Source of the DNA: Hemicentrotus pulcherrimus
Taxonomy: Eukaryota > Echinodermata > Echinoidea > Camarodonta > Strongylocentrotidae
Length of the DNA: 64,000 nucleotides
Direction: 5' to 3'
NCBI GenBank assembly: GCA_003118195.1
Contig: BEXV01000198.1
Span: 239,641 to 303,640 of the forward strand
Shown here: positions 50,545 through 62,352 of the stretch, piece after piece
Numbering within the stretch: position 1 is the stretch's first letter
How the letters are laid out: every line of letters begins with the position of its first letter
Made by a program: the position numbers and the translations under genes
The notes under the pieces: generated by a model
What the model was told of the DNA's origin: nothing
The model's database searches: none
The model's input: the letters and a program-made list of their open reading frames with translations, nothing else

Positions 50545-50879
50545 GTTTATGTTTTGAAAGTTTAATAGTTTAATTGATATATACTTCTTTAAGTCATACA
50601 GAGCACTAGACTCCATACCGGTAGACTCCATACCGTAACCAAGGCAATCATTAATCACGAAATATGTATATACACTTTGGTATCTTGTTTAAATTATTAG
50701 ATTAGTATGATTTCTCTTGGAACATTTTTTCTTGGTACGTATCGTTTGATAAAAATTTTAAAAAATACAATGTGTTTTCATCTGGCATGTACACACAATG
50801 TAATAATCTGGAGGTTTTCTATTTTCAAGTTTACAATTTTGGTTGTCCTCCTTTTCCTATTCAAATGTAATTATTTACG
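50545..50879. other. unassigned AT-rich DNA
   Basis: It includes two copies of TAGACTCCATACCG 15 bp apart (about 50608-50637). A plus-strand frame (50707-50934) runs into the non-LTR tail and has no domain. Confidence 0.5.
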
Positions 50880-50939
50880 AATGTACAATCTGATATTTTA
50901 TTTGAGGTTCCAGAATAAAATGCTTTTGAATTGAATTGA
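50880..50939 (+). mobile_element. non-LTR 3' tail
   Basis: It ends AGAATAAAATGCTTTTGAAT followed by TGAATTGAT: the same layout as the tails at 47100 (plus) and 47505 (minus). The upstream limit is unknown and no reverse transcriptase sequence was identified. Confidence 0.45.
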
Positions 50940-52376
50940 TTTTTTTGGGGGATTAATCATAATTTTCTTTTCATTACTACAGACTAGTAGTAGTAGCACA
51001 TCTGTTGACTTGAGATTGAATCATTCGGAGGGACATTATTTTGTAGAAGAAATTGATAATGATAGGGTCACTTAACCTATCTTTGGACAGATCACAGTTG
51101 AAGGTGACTATGGTAAATTTGAAATATTCATTATTTTAGATTGGGATTTTCGGGAATAATGAAGGACAGGGCATAAACAAAAACAAATGTGAAAGGGAGT
51201 TTGATAATAATTATGGGGATACATCTAAAATTGTGAATGGAATAAAAAAAATATTAGTCGCTTAACTTGTGGTAACATATAGATATGTCCAAGATATAAG
51301 TCATGATCTATTTACATGCATGGAATAAAATGCAGAACATATAGATGCAAATCATAGACATAATATTCCGGAGTGCACAACCTTGTGACGGACGACATCT
51401 ATGATTTTCGTAAGAATTCTTTTATGCATTTTTTTAGCCGTCGAGGTTCATTTAGCGGTTAAGCGTGGCTTATGGTAATCAAGATGTAGCCTACTTGAAT
51501 GTGACATTTCAACGAAAATTACGGAAGAAAACAAAAATGTTGGGATTTTCGTAATATTTTGTCTCTACGTAATACATGTTCTGGAAATCTCCCGTCCCCT
51601 CTTCTGTAACATTTTTCTGAGAAAGGGTTTGCTATTTTGCTCTTTGTTTTGATCTTTATATTCCCTCATTTCGATATACTACTCGAATTAAACCTTTCCT
51701 GTATGACTCAAAGAAAGCTGAGTACCTTAAATGTTAAGATTTCGGAAAACGGTTTCATTACATATTATGAAAAGAAACAACATATCACGCAAATGAAATA
51801 TCCATTGGCTCGCATTATTTCCATCTTTGTTACCAAATTTTCATTTTCTTATAATAAAGTCTTTTCAATTTGGCTAAAATAAATTGCTCTACCTAGGTAA
51901 ACTAGGCTCAAAATCTTATGATGGCGTCTCCGTAGCACATCTTTAACGTTTGTTATGTTATCATGCCTGGGCACGTTTTATCTCAAGATCTTATAATGTA
52001 TATCTTGGCATTATTCATTATAACCTCATAACCTACAAAGCCTAATCCAAATCGTTTTGTAAAATGTTCCCACGATGAGATATGGTTTCGCCCCTTTGCT
52101 ATTTATGTATTTTTCTTGTATATTGTGACCTCGAGAAATATTCGCAGAAATACAAATAAACACGTGGCGGGTCCCTGGCTTCAGGCTCCTGTACTATGAG
52201 TAGCACCAAGCAACCATTTCGTCGACAGTTGCTGGATGTCGTTGACTGATGCAGTATAAACTAGACATCGCATTCTTCTGTTCTAGTTATTAAACGAGAA
52301 CTAGACCCTAGACTGTGCTTCAATCAAGTATAAGGAAAATTTAGTACTTAATGGAAAGACTATTATAAATATATTT
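50940..52376. other. unassigned AT-rich DNA
   Basis: No gene or repeat family supported. An 81-codon plus-strand frame (51637-51882) is Phe/Ile/Lys-rich, as expected from AT-rich DNA. Confidence 0.5.
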
Positions 52377-52457
52377 CCCATAGGAACTCAATATTATATG
52401 CTCTGGCTCCTAATGGTTAGGAGCCAGAGCATTATTATAACACTGAGTTCCCATAGG
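52377..52457. mobile_element. 65-bp foldback element with 8-bp target duplication
   Basis: Direct repeats CCCATAGG at 52377-52384 and 52450-52457 flank a 65-bp palindrome-like unit. Its outer arms are AACTCA and TGAGTT. Its inner arms, ATGCTCTGGCTCCTAA (52398-52413) and TTAGGAGCCAGAGCAT (52417-52432), pair perfectly over 16 bp across a TGG loop. Perfect 8-bp direct repeats around an inverted-repeat unit are what a very small hAT-like or foldback insertion would leave. As RNA it would make a long hairpin, so a small-RNA precursor is an alternative reading. Confidence 0.7.
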
Positions 52458-52761
52458 CAATCTTTTTATTCAGATGGTCATATCTCAGCCAATACTTAAC
52501 ATATTCAATTGGTTTTCGAGATTTGGACATTATTTTCGATGCTCTTTCGGAAAATGAAGAAAAAATTAAGAAATTCTAAAAATAGATTTTTGATGACGTC
52601 ACACTTCACCACTCTATGACCCCATTACAGGGATTATAAAACCCCATTTTTATATTAAATCATTTTTATATCATATTAACTCTAAAGGTGGTTTAATGAG
52701 CAATAAAAGAGGCTGATATCCTGGCGTAGAGTATAAAACACGCTTGCTTACATTAGTTTTT
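52458..52761 (+). other. possible Penelope-like element flank
   Basis: Unannotated sequence between the foldback and the hammerhead-like motif. It includes a canonical TGACGTCA (about 52585). It has no coding frame. If the hammerhead call is right, this may be part of a Penelope-like element's terminal region, but that is inference. Confidence 0.3.
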
Positions 52762-52804
52762 ATCGCCTGACGAAGTGTTGCAGCGGCGCACGAAACGTCG
52801 TGAT
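52762..52804 (+). ncRNA. hammerhead ribozyme-like motif
   Basis: The order of parts matches a type I hammerhead: stem I strand ATCGC (52762-52766), core CTGACGA (52767-52773; consensus CUGANGA), a stem II hairpin (52775-52791; GTGT...GC, loop AGCG, GC...GCAC with a bulged T), core GAAA (52792-52795), a tiny stem III (A-CG-T), cleavage triplet GTC (52797-52799), and the second stem I strand GTGAT (52800-52804), which pairs with ATCGC through one G-U. Very short stem III is a known trait of hammerheads in Penelope-like retroelements. Doubts: A opposite C at the base of stem II, and no reverse transcriptase nearby. The same bases can also be read as a short basic peptide tail ending at a TAG. 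Confidence 0.5.
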
Positions 52805-55620
52805 CTTTAGATCCCTTATTGACCACATTGCGGGACAAACGAATATCACTAGCGATATTATTTTCGAAGAATGTATTAGTTTACTAAGTGCACTTAATAA
52901 AAACATAATGAAAATAAAAACGGTGCTTTGGTAGTATATGTTATATTGAGACATCTCCAAAATTCGTTAACTCCACATGACCCTTATCCCACTGGCTTCG
53001 GTCGCCTTATGTTTGATATCAAACACCTTCTGGCTCCATATCTGAATTCTTATAACCTCTAATAAACATGATAAAACTCACGAAAAATAAATGCATAGCC
53101 TTTTATAAATGTCAAGTAGGATATAATGTATGTGTGTATACATAAAAAGAAACGTAGGTAAAATAGGTGCCTCTCGAAAGAATACATAAGAATTACTTAA
53201 TTTACTTATTGACTTGTATATTGTACGTGACCAAACGATTAACAAAAATGAGCCCCAAGCGTTTTATTACCTCGTTGTGATTTACAGATTCGTTCTTTTG
53301 CCAAATTTATAATCTTTCGTATGTCCGAAGAATTTTTATCCATAATTTTATTTCAGGGTACATGGATGGTTTTGCCATTTGCGTGTACTTGTTTCTTTAT
53401 AACTTCACTTCTGTGTTTCGTTTTTCAAAAATATTGTTCATGATTCTTATTCTTTGTGTTTGCATTTAATACCCTAATTGAAAATGATATCCCAGTTCAG
53501 CTTCATTATTGTTCTTGAGTAGGAAACGCTATCGTACCTTACACTTGTTTTTGGATAACTTTGGAAAAAGGTATTGTGTAATCCCTACAAATCTAATTTA
53601 GATAAATTTAGTTGAATCTGTAGATACTGATTTTGTATTTGTTTAATAGATATCGCTGGGAAAAATATTGCAGCAATGCTGTGTTATTTTTTAAAATCAT
53701 ATTTAAATATGTTTTACCGTTATTGATTACAATTAAAATCACGTCAGCTTCAGGAATATATGGTAGACATGTAAAGTGTTTTCACCCCATACAATGTTAT
53801 GGTGAATCGATTGTAAGTTACACTAATCATTAAATGATATTTGATTCGTTGTATATATTATGTAAATGGCATAATGAATTTTTTATTTCGTATTTTTAAT
53901 TGAATCACTAAATTCTACTAAACATGTTCGTTAATTTGACTTTTGAGTTTAGAAATGACATAACAATAATTATGACATTTTAATTCAAATATTTTTTTCT
54001 TCTTAAGAATAGACCATGTTAAATGTTTCACGATGTTATGATGTTTGTATTCTTATCTTATGATCCTAAATAAAACCAACTAACCAAGAACCCAACCAAT
54101 AACTGATTGTCGTTCGTCACGGTATTCATAAAATGAGATTCTGGTTAGCAATCGCTATGTCAGAGAAAGAGCAGCAACTGTTGGAAACATTGCCTGTATG
54201 GATCTATTTGCATTTATACACTATCACCTGTGTAAATAAGTAAACACTACCGAGTGCAATTTTGTTAAACCATCGTCTTTCTTTTTTCTTTGCGTTCCGA
54301 TATTTTTCCGAAATTCAATATAATTTTACCGCTTCTTCTTTATTATCGCTTTGTCTCTGTTTCTCTCCACTCCTTCCTCTCTCTTCTGTATATGTGACTG
54401 TGTATGTAGGCCATGCATGCAGAAGATCAGTTTTGCAAATATTGTAACCATAGCGTCTTTTCTGCATTCATCAAATTGCGAATGTTGAATACATTTACAC
54501 TTTTTTTGAGAATCAAAGATATTCATAGCTCGGAAAGTTTTTCTGTGGTTAACAGCTAAACGAATTAACCATCAGTATGTTATATATTTCAAAATCAATT
54601 TGAGAGAGAACAGTGTATTACACACGGTGTGGCGGCCTCCGTGGCTTGACGTACCATATGTTGAACCAATTACAAGAAGGTGTTAACAGAAAGGTGTTTA
54701 GCAATTAAATGAAAAGCAATTACCACAACAATCTTCCATTGAGACAAATTTCATTGGGATAGAATCTACACATACTTGTGCATGTGACGGGTGTAGGGAT
54801 AAAACGTATGACCTTTGATTGGTTAAAGGGAGACTGTCGTCACAATAATCAGAATTCGATCAGATTTGATGGTGAAATAAATTGACAAACGGACAATGAC
54901 CAGAAAATGTGAGAAGCTTTAAAAACCAAGTTCAAACTTTCAAGTCTTTGATAAATATGTCTGTATTAACTTTCCGGTAATAAAATAACGTTAAAAATCT
55001 ATATTTGACATATCGTTTTGATTTGTCAAAGACATCTTTTATTCAAGAAATCTGTAATATGAATTACATTATACAATATATAGAATCATTAACATGTGCT
55101 TAGACGTATTTACGTTTATTCTTCTTTCTCACAGATTTGTTATGCTTAAGAATTTTTTGCAAGAGTTTGAATGTTTTAAGGATGTTTAAATATTGCATGT
55201 GACGTATTTAATAACAGGTCACCAACCAGTCATACAAATCAGTTTATTTGTATACTGGAGTAGCTATGGAAAGCCACTTGTGTTTACGCGTTCATATAAG
55301 GGCGAGTCAATCACAACATACATTACAACGCCATCAGTTGCTAACATCACCGCAACAAATCATGGCAAACAGTAAAGATATAGTTTCTGAGTATGGATAA
55401 CTTCTCCGTCAATTCGTGACACACCAATCGTGAAAGAATTCGTTGCTCAAGTTCCGAGAAACAAATGGCGTATACGGTATAGGGATTTAAAGCTATGGTG
55501 ATGTGCAGGGAACTTTATGACAGAGATTAATTGTACACATATTTATTCCTTTTAAAGGTAAAAAAATATTCCTGTTGGGAATTATGGATACAAAGTCATT
55601 TAGAAATTTATATCCATAAA
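52805..55620. other. unassigned AT-rich DNA
   Basis: No gene or repeat family supported in 2.8 kb. It may contain more of the element carrying the hammerhead-like motif, but no boundary could be found. Confidence 0.5.
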
Positions 55621-55675
55621 CATTCCCTCTCTCCTGCAGACTCCCCCACCTCCCTCCCACCTCCCACCTCCTCCC

Positions 55676-55707
<32 letters not shown>

Positions 55708-55948
55708 AATATTCATGTTTCTTTCTTTCTCTCTCCCCTCTCTCTCTCTTTCTTTCTCTCTCCCTCTCTCTCTTTCTTTCTCTCTCTCTCTCTCCTCCTC
55801 CTCCTCCTCTCTCTCTCTCTTTCTCGCCATGCCCCCGTTTCTGCACCTACCCCCTCTCTCCGTTATTTGATAAAGGTGCTGCACCTCATGCAAAGGATGC
55901 GGGTTGTGCGTACGTGCGTGTGTGCGTGCGTGAGTGAGTGTGTGTTTG
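55621..55948. repeat. CT-rich tract with (GT)n repeats
   Basis: A C/T-only stretch, a (GT)n block at 55682-55707, further CT, CTTT and CCT repeats to about 55830, then a second imperfect GT-rich block at about 55900-55948. Frames of 84-140 codons on both strands across it are low complexity and not genes. Confidence 0.9.
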
Positions 55949-56820
55949 CGTAAGCTGACACAAACGTGGCGCAGTTTAGAATCAAACGGCAAACCCGATT
56001 TCGCAGTTTATAACCAAAATAAAAAAAAAGTAAAGTATGGACAATATGGTCAAGACTTTCCTCGTTTCTGTCTTTTAAGGACTAACATTTGGTCCTGATC
56101 CCTAATTAAACTGATATGTTTTGGGTTTTTTCTTTTTTTTTTTAATGGACAGTAATCTAATGACAATAAAAACATATTTGTGTAGGATTGAATCTCTTCG
56201 TTGGTTCCCCTTTACCCCTGCCATCAGACGTAGTAGTAATAGATGTGGTCAGGTCACAAGTGTGGCATACTTCTTGTTACATTAGATTGGTTCAATCCAG
56301 TACAAATCTTGATTCTGTTGATCGCACCCTTACCTCATAAAATTGAATCATCTCTTTATTTAATTGTGAAAGAAGGTGAAATGGCTTCCGTAACCGCTGA
56401 GCGATAATATTATCAATTTGCAAAAATGTATCTATCCACTTCTGGAAGACAGGTAGCTGGTATCAGAACTAATTCATTTAAATGATTAGGAGCTAGCTCT
56501 CTCACGTTTCAACACCTCAGTTTTGACGTGGTATGTTTATCTCGCAGTATGAACGTGGTGGATTCATGTACGTGCCGGATCAATTACTAACATTTCAAAT
56601 AAAATAATACGGGACAAGATACATACGTTTGTAAGTGTTGATAAAACATGGTGCTAGGTTCTTATTTGTTACCGTATGTAATGTATATTGGTTGGAGTTG
56701 GATAACGAGTATTATTTTTAAAGTTGAGCCTAGAGAGAAATCTAGAGCAAATTCCCTCTTGGTCTTTTTCATACAAAATGAGGAGGGATGCCAAGTTCAG
56801 GAGATTACAAAATGTAGAAT
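55949..56820. other. unassigned AT-rich DNA
   Basis: No gene or repeat family recognised. Confidence 0.5.
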
Positions 56821-57095
56821 AGAAGAGGAGGGAAAAGGGATGTAGAGACAAAGAGAAAGAAAGAAAGAAAGAAAGAGAAATAGTAAGAGCAAAAGAGACA
56901 GGCAAACAGAGAGGGGGTGAGATAGAGGCTGAGGAAGAGACAGTGACAGGGACCCCACAGACACGCACACACACGGAGCAACAGAAACAGATATGAATAG
57001 GAACAGACGCAAAGAGGAGCGAGTGAATCAAAGAGAGAGAGAGTGACAGAGAGTGGAAGGGAATGAAAAAGGAGAGGAGAGAGATACAGAGAAAG
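56821..57095. repeat. polypurine GA-rich tract
   Basis: Imperfect GA, GAAA and CAGA repeats over about 270 bp, with a short interrupted AC patch near 56960-56975. The 161-codon minus-strand frame across it is Ser/Leu/Phe-rich from composition and is not a gene. Confidence 0.85.
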
Positions 57096-58920
57096 GGGGG
57101 AAGCAAATGACGGACAAAATAACCCTTACAGACTCCCGATATCATATAGAGCAAGATGGAGCGAAGCAGACAGTCTGCTCACTTGCTGACATACTTGATG
57201 AAAATCGGAGCAAAGAAGTGTACAAAATGGGAGACCTGAAAAGGGAAGGAAAAAAAATCCTTGCGACCTGCGTTTTGGGGTTTTGGCCTCGCAATTCATC
57301 GCCCAGGGAGGCCTTACTATTTCCTGCTGAGAATGAATTTTGAGGAAAAATGTTTGATGAAAAATTGCGATGCCCTTTTTTGACTACTCAATAGTAAATG
57401 GAACCAAACACATATGAACTAACACGGTAATAGATAGCCATGTCACCTAAACTTTGTGCAAATTAATGTCATGGCTTCTCTAACCTGTCAAATCTTTTCC
57501 GATCCCGTATAAGGTTCCATTTTACATTATTCCCTGTTTTTCAAGATTTGTTCTTGTATTTATCCAAATCTCTACTAAATATAATTATCCAAAATATATT
57601 ACAATTTTGAATTGTTGAAGTTAGTAAAACAGAGCTCCGAGATTTGAATTTCATTATTCTCTACGTTCTAGATAGCTCAACTTAACTCTTTGCGACAACA
57701 TAAATAAAATGTCCCATCATATTCCCCGATCGAATATTATCAACAAACGAAATTACGATTTGACGAAATAACAGATGAATAAATATACTGATATCTTTTC
57801 TAAAATCTGTTTTAAGTGAAAATGTGATACTTCTGATGCCCTCCATATTACGAAAAAGCTATCAAAAAACTCGTTTAGAAACCGTTTATACTTAAAATAA
57901 AAATATAATATGAGCATCATTTCGATTCGCACAGCCGGCGTCAACAGATACATGCTGTAGCTATAGAAACTCCATGTGTACCCCAGTGTTTGAATGTTAA
58001 AATGCTTTAAAAAGGCATAAAGATTAGCATTTGAAAGTGCCTCAAAACCTTAACCCATAATGATTTGTTGCCACTGCTATTGATATGATACGAATACGAT
58101 GATCGGCCTATATCTTTACATAACATTGTCCTAGACCTTCTTTGAGAAAAAGAAGACGCAGCTGCTTACTTAGTATATATATTTTGAGCTTTTTTCTCAT
58201 GTGTGGTAATGAACGGACGACAAAACTTCACTGATTAATTCCTTTTCAAAATGGAACCGTTTTACATTGCTTAAATCTATTATTGTGTCTAAGTATGGGC
58301 ATCTTTGACAAAAATGTGAACGTGGTCATGATGCCTTTAGTCGCTAATGAGTGCAAGCATTTGTGGGGGTCATTTCTAAGTCAACGGGGTCAAAGGTCAA
58401 GGGTATTGATTTAAATATATGCAAATGCGTCAACGACTGCGGTTAACCGTAAGGTCAATGTTATTTTTTAGCTTTATTTTTCTTGGCAAAGGTTAAAGAG
58501 ACATGGGGGAAAGGGTCAAAATACGTTGTGGTCACAGGCACCAATCCGTTTTAATTTGAGGGCAAGGGGAAGGTATGGGTAGGGGGGGGGGCGTCGCCGA
58601 GATAAGTAAACGAGTAAAAGCAATAGACAGTTCTTGCTACTAACTTTTTGCAAATTTTTGCATATTATTTTTGTATCGAAAAAATTTTCGGGAAAACGAA
58701 GGCAGAAATATTATAAACATTAATATCCTACTGAATTCGATCACTAACCATAGAAAATGTTAAATGGGCAATGCAATCCTTGCAATAAGATGATTTGTTT
58801 GAAAGCGGAAAATAACAGAAATATAAGTGCAAAAGTTTAAAATGAATCGGACAAATAGGAAGGAAGTTATGAATGTTTGAAATATGAGAGCTATGCGAGT
58901 CTCAAATTGGTAGTCAGTGT
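57096..58920. other. unassigned DNA with poly-G
   Basis: No gene supported. A G10 run lies at 58582-58591. Confidence 0.5.
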
Positions 58921-59250
58921 ATTGTGACGTAGGACGTGGATAACTCTCCCATTTGCCGTGTACAAAAATATCATAACTTTCTATTTTTCTCGTTAATTCC
59001 CTTTCTATTGTGGCACCACTATTATAGATAGCATATCAATATATATCCTCCAAAAAGAATAGACTCTCCTGAGCAACACATTTTTATTGTGACGTAGGAC
59101 GTGGATAACTCTCCCATTTGCCGTGTATAAAAATATCATAACTTTCTATTTTTCTCGTTAATTCCCTTTCTATTGTGGCACCACTATTACAGATAGCATA
59201 TCAATATATATCCTCCAAAGAGAATAGACTCTCCTGAGCAACACATTTTT
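58921..59250. repeat. tandem duplication, 2 x 165 bp
   Basis: Units at 58921-59085 and 59086-59250 begin ATTGTGACGTAGGACGTGGA and end GAGCAACACATTTTT. By eye only three substitutions separate them, at the ACAAAA/ATAAAA, TTATAG/TTACAG and AAAAAG/AAAGAG sites, with no indels, so the duplication is recent or is kept similar by conversion. Nothing coding is seen. Confidence 0.95.
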
Positions 59251-60000
59251 GAAAAAAATTTAAATCTAAATTCATTTATGCCTGTTGGAAACGATAGGAA
59301 AGTAGCAGTCCAGCACTACATCACACTGACATTTCGGCGTCAGCCAACCTGAAGTGCCCATAAGTATAGTGATAACAATTTATTTTAAAAAAACATAACT
59401 TTCTTTATATATAGTCAGAGTGAAACTCTTTCATCAGCTTGCTTCTCTGTTATTCTGCTTTCTTTAAGAGTAGTTGTCTATTTACGTTGGATTATTTTAT
59501 ATTGTACATGTAGCTACACTTTAACAAATGGGGTTGGGGTAAAGGTTTCCCGTTTTCAACCTCATTAGGGTAAATTCAATCTTTGCATGCGATTTCAGAG
59601 ATTGTCTTGTCTCGCGCTCGGCTCGGGCAGTCAGTTCATAGGCTACCCTGGACTGGGCTAGAGAGCATGCTAGTGAAAGTACATTTTATAAAAAGGTGTA
59701 AAGAACTGTAAAAACATACCTCTGTAAGGTCCAAGATTACTTGTGAAGCCTACTTTCCCACTCAGGAACAATTGATGCAGGACTGATTAGCGTCCAAATA
59801 ATAGGAAAAAGGTCCACCTTCAAGACTGGAAAATGTACATAAGTCCAATTAGGGCTCCAACTGGTCCATACGACGCTCGTTCGATAGACTGAATTTGAAC
59901 TGTCGTGTCTCGCTCTGATATTGGTCTAGAGAGGTATTACGGTGTCGGGTCAGACTTGAACTCGATCAGCTCACTCCTCATCAGAATATCCCCTCCAATC
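59251..60000. other. unassigned AT-rich DNA
   Basis: No gene or repeat family recognised. AAACATAACTTTCT (about 59390) resembles the ATCATAACTTTCT word within the preceding tandem unit. Confidence 0.5.
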
Positions 60001-60330
60001 ATCTCTCTCTCTCTTTCTCTTTCTCTCTCTCTCTTTCTCCTTTCTCAGCTTTCCCTCCTTCTGTTTATATTTCTCTTTATCTCAATATCCATTTATCTCC
60101 ATCTATCTTTACCCACCCCCCTCTCTCTCTCTCTCTCCTCCTCCTATTTCGATATATTTTTAGTCTCTCACTCCATATATCTCTTTATCTCTCTCTCTCT
60201 CTTTCCCCATTTGTCCATCTCCACCTCACTCTCTATCTCTCCTTTTCCTTTTTCTGTCTCTCCCTCTCCATCTTGTTTTCTTTCACACTTTTTATTATCT
60301 CTGTCCCCTCCTCTTCGAATTCCTTTCTGT
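60001..60330. repeat. polypyrimidine CT-rich tract
   Basis: CT repeats and other C/T words over more than 300 bp. The 203-codon plus-strand frame starting at 59905 is almost entirely this tract plus the ATT repeat that follows (Ser/Leu/Ile, then Tyr), so it is not a gene. Confidence 0.9.
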
Positions 60331-60421
60331 CTGTCTCGCAGAGTTCTTAAACATCATTTGAATTCCAGGGCCCTCGGGAAGAACAGTATTGAGGCTGACA
60401 AGGGTTCTATGGGTAAACAAA

Positions 60422-60454
60422 ATTGTTATTATTATTATTATTGTTATTGTTATT

Positions 60455-60485
<31 letters not shown>

Positions 60486-60515
60486 TTATCATCATTATTA
60501 TAATTTTAATTATTA
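60422..60515. repeat. ATT-rich repeat
   Basis: Imperfect TTA repeat with occasional G and C interruptions. Confidence 0.9.
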
Positions 60516-60652
60516 ACACATATTTGTGGCTTACACCCAGTAAATAAGATCGATTGATCGATCTGTATTGAAAAACAAGTCAGAAAAAATCTTGGAACCT
60601 GCGGGACAACAAATAATTGAAATTTCTCCCAGGAAGCATTTCATTTATAAAA

Positions 60653-60777
60653 TCATTATTATCATTAAAAAAAAAAAATATTAACATTGTTATTATTATT
60701 ATTATTTTTATTATTATCATTGTCAGTATTATTATTATTTTTACTAGAATTGTAATTATTATTATTATTATCATCAT
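60653..60777. repeat. ATT-rich repeat
   Basis: A second TTA/TTG-type repeat with a short poly-A run, about 140 bp after the first. Confidence 0.9.
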
Positions 60778-62204
60778 TGTCCCAACTACATATCATTCTT
60801 TTTTCACATATTCTTCTCCGTTCCTTTCGTCTTCACTTCTAAACATAATTCTAAAGACCCTATCGGAAGTGAAAAGGAAACAGATGAATTATACATCACA
60901 CAAAGCTGTTAGCCCATAGATTACAATAATATAAATTATTCGGTTCTCATTCCCGGTCTAAAATTAAATTGATACAAAAGATACGAATAATTCAAAAACA
61001 AATTTAGAAAATGAAATGGGGAACTACATGGTTCCCAAAGCATTCATGTAAAGCAAAGAAAACAAACAAACCAACAAAACAAAGAACACATTAATACACA
61101 AAATTAAAAAAAAACAAATGCATAACACAAATATAAACAAAATATAAATAACTATACATTGCTGAGATTTGGAAAACTGCTTCAAATTTGTTTGAAAGAA
61201 TTAACTGACTTGCATTAAATGCTGCTTTAGTGTCTGTCAGAGGGAAAATAGCTCTCAGAAATCTTGAGATGTATAGCTTTCGAAATCAGAAGTTGTTGAC
61301 CTAAATATTAACTATCGACTTGATGACATCATTTTAATAATTATGTGGAACAGGCCTATGCATATTCAAAAACGAATTTGCATTAATTGAGCACGACTCA
61401 TCGCCTCAGTTTTATAGCCGGCAAATTCGACCCTGTTGACCCGTGATTTGGAGGGTTCGGAAAATGAGGTTTTAATTTGCTTTTGGGGAAAGGGAAAATA
61501 TTGATTGATTTCTTTACATGTGTAGGTTACATTTGTTCAGCTTTTCATTGGCATAAAGCTGTCTCATCGAATAGGGTATTTAAGTTTGTTTCATCAGTTC
61601 TTTGCATGAAAGAATCATTTGGAATTTGAATTCAAAATCTCAACAGTCGAAGTTTGTCCATTTTCTAGAAACGTCAGTACGATATTTTTGTGAAAAATCT
61701 CTTTTTTTTTAGAACGATAAACAATTATATAAAAAAACCCATAGAATATGGACCAAAGCATAAGAAAGGAAGGAGATTAGATAATATATAATGTAAAAGC
61801 ATGAAATATTAAGAAATATACAAATGATGACCCACTTAAAACATAGGGGTGGAGGAGACAGGCAGAGAAAATAAACAAAATAATATGAAGGGGTGAGATG
61901 GAGGGGCATGTGGACAGATTTATGAAAGATAAAGAAGGCAAGAAACGAAATTTCTTCAAAGAATGAATAGAAGATGTATTATTACAAAAAAAAGTTTGGC
62001 AGTTGAGTAGTCAGAATATTTTTAGTTCATTCGATTTATTCATATCCATAAATAAACATTATCATAGTACAATAACTCAACATTGACATTTACAATGGCA
62101 TTGCTACATTAAGTTTAGATAGCATGTTTAAAACATCCTGTATACAGTTTATGAAGTACACCATAAAGCCAATTTCAAGATTAATGGAACAAACAAAATG
62201 AAGA
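60778..62204. other. unassigned AT-rich DNA
   Basis: No gene or repeat family supported. Purine-rich patches occur at about 61850-61950. Confidence 0.5.
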
Positions 62205-62275
62205 TAAAGAGAGAGATAGAAAAGAGAAGGGAGAGAAAAAGGTCAGAGAAATTAAGAGTGAAAAATAGGGATAGA

Positions 62276-62309
<34 letters not shown>

Positions 62310-62352
62310 CAGACAGACAGACAGACAGACATACAGAGACAGAGGGAGACAG
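62205..62352. repeat. GA-rich tract with (CAGA)n
   Basis: Imperfect purine repeats, a (GA)n run at about 62278-62308 and a (CAGA)n run at about 62310-62331. Confidence 0.9.

Noticed and set aside
54828..54850. TTAAAGGGAGACTGTCGTC as another TTAA-type element end
   Set aside because: No inverted partner and no match beyond the first few bases.
55493..55992. Several 84-140-codon frames on both strands
   Set aside because: All are translations of the CT and GT microsatellites; overlapping frames on both strands are open for the same reason.
56669..57154. 161-codon minus-strand open frame
   Set aside because: It crosses the polypurine tract; Ser/Leu/Phe runs without a domain.
59905..60516. 203-codon plus-strand open frame
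   Set aside because: It translates the CT-rich tract and then the ATT repeat into Ser/Leu and Tyr runs; composition alone explains it.
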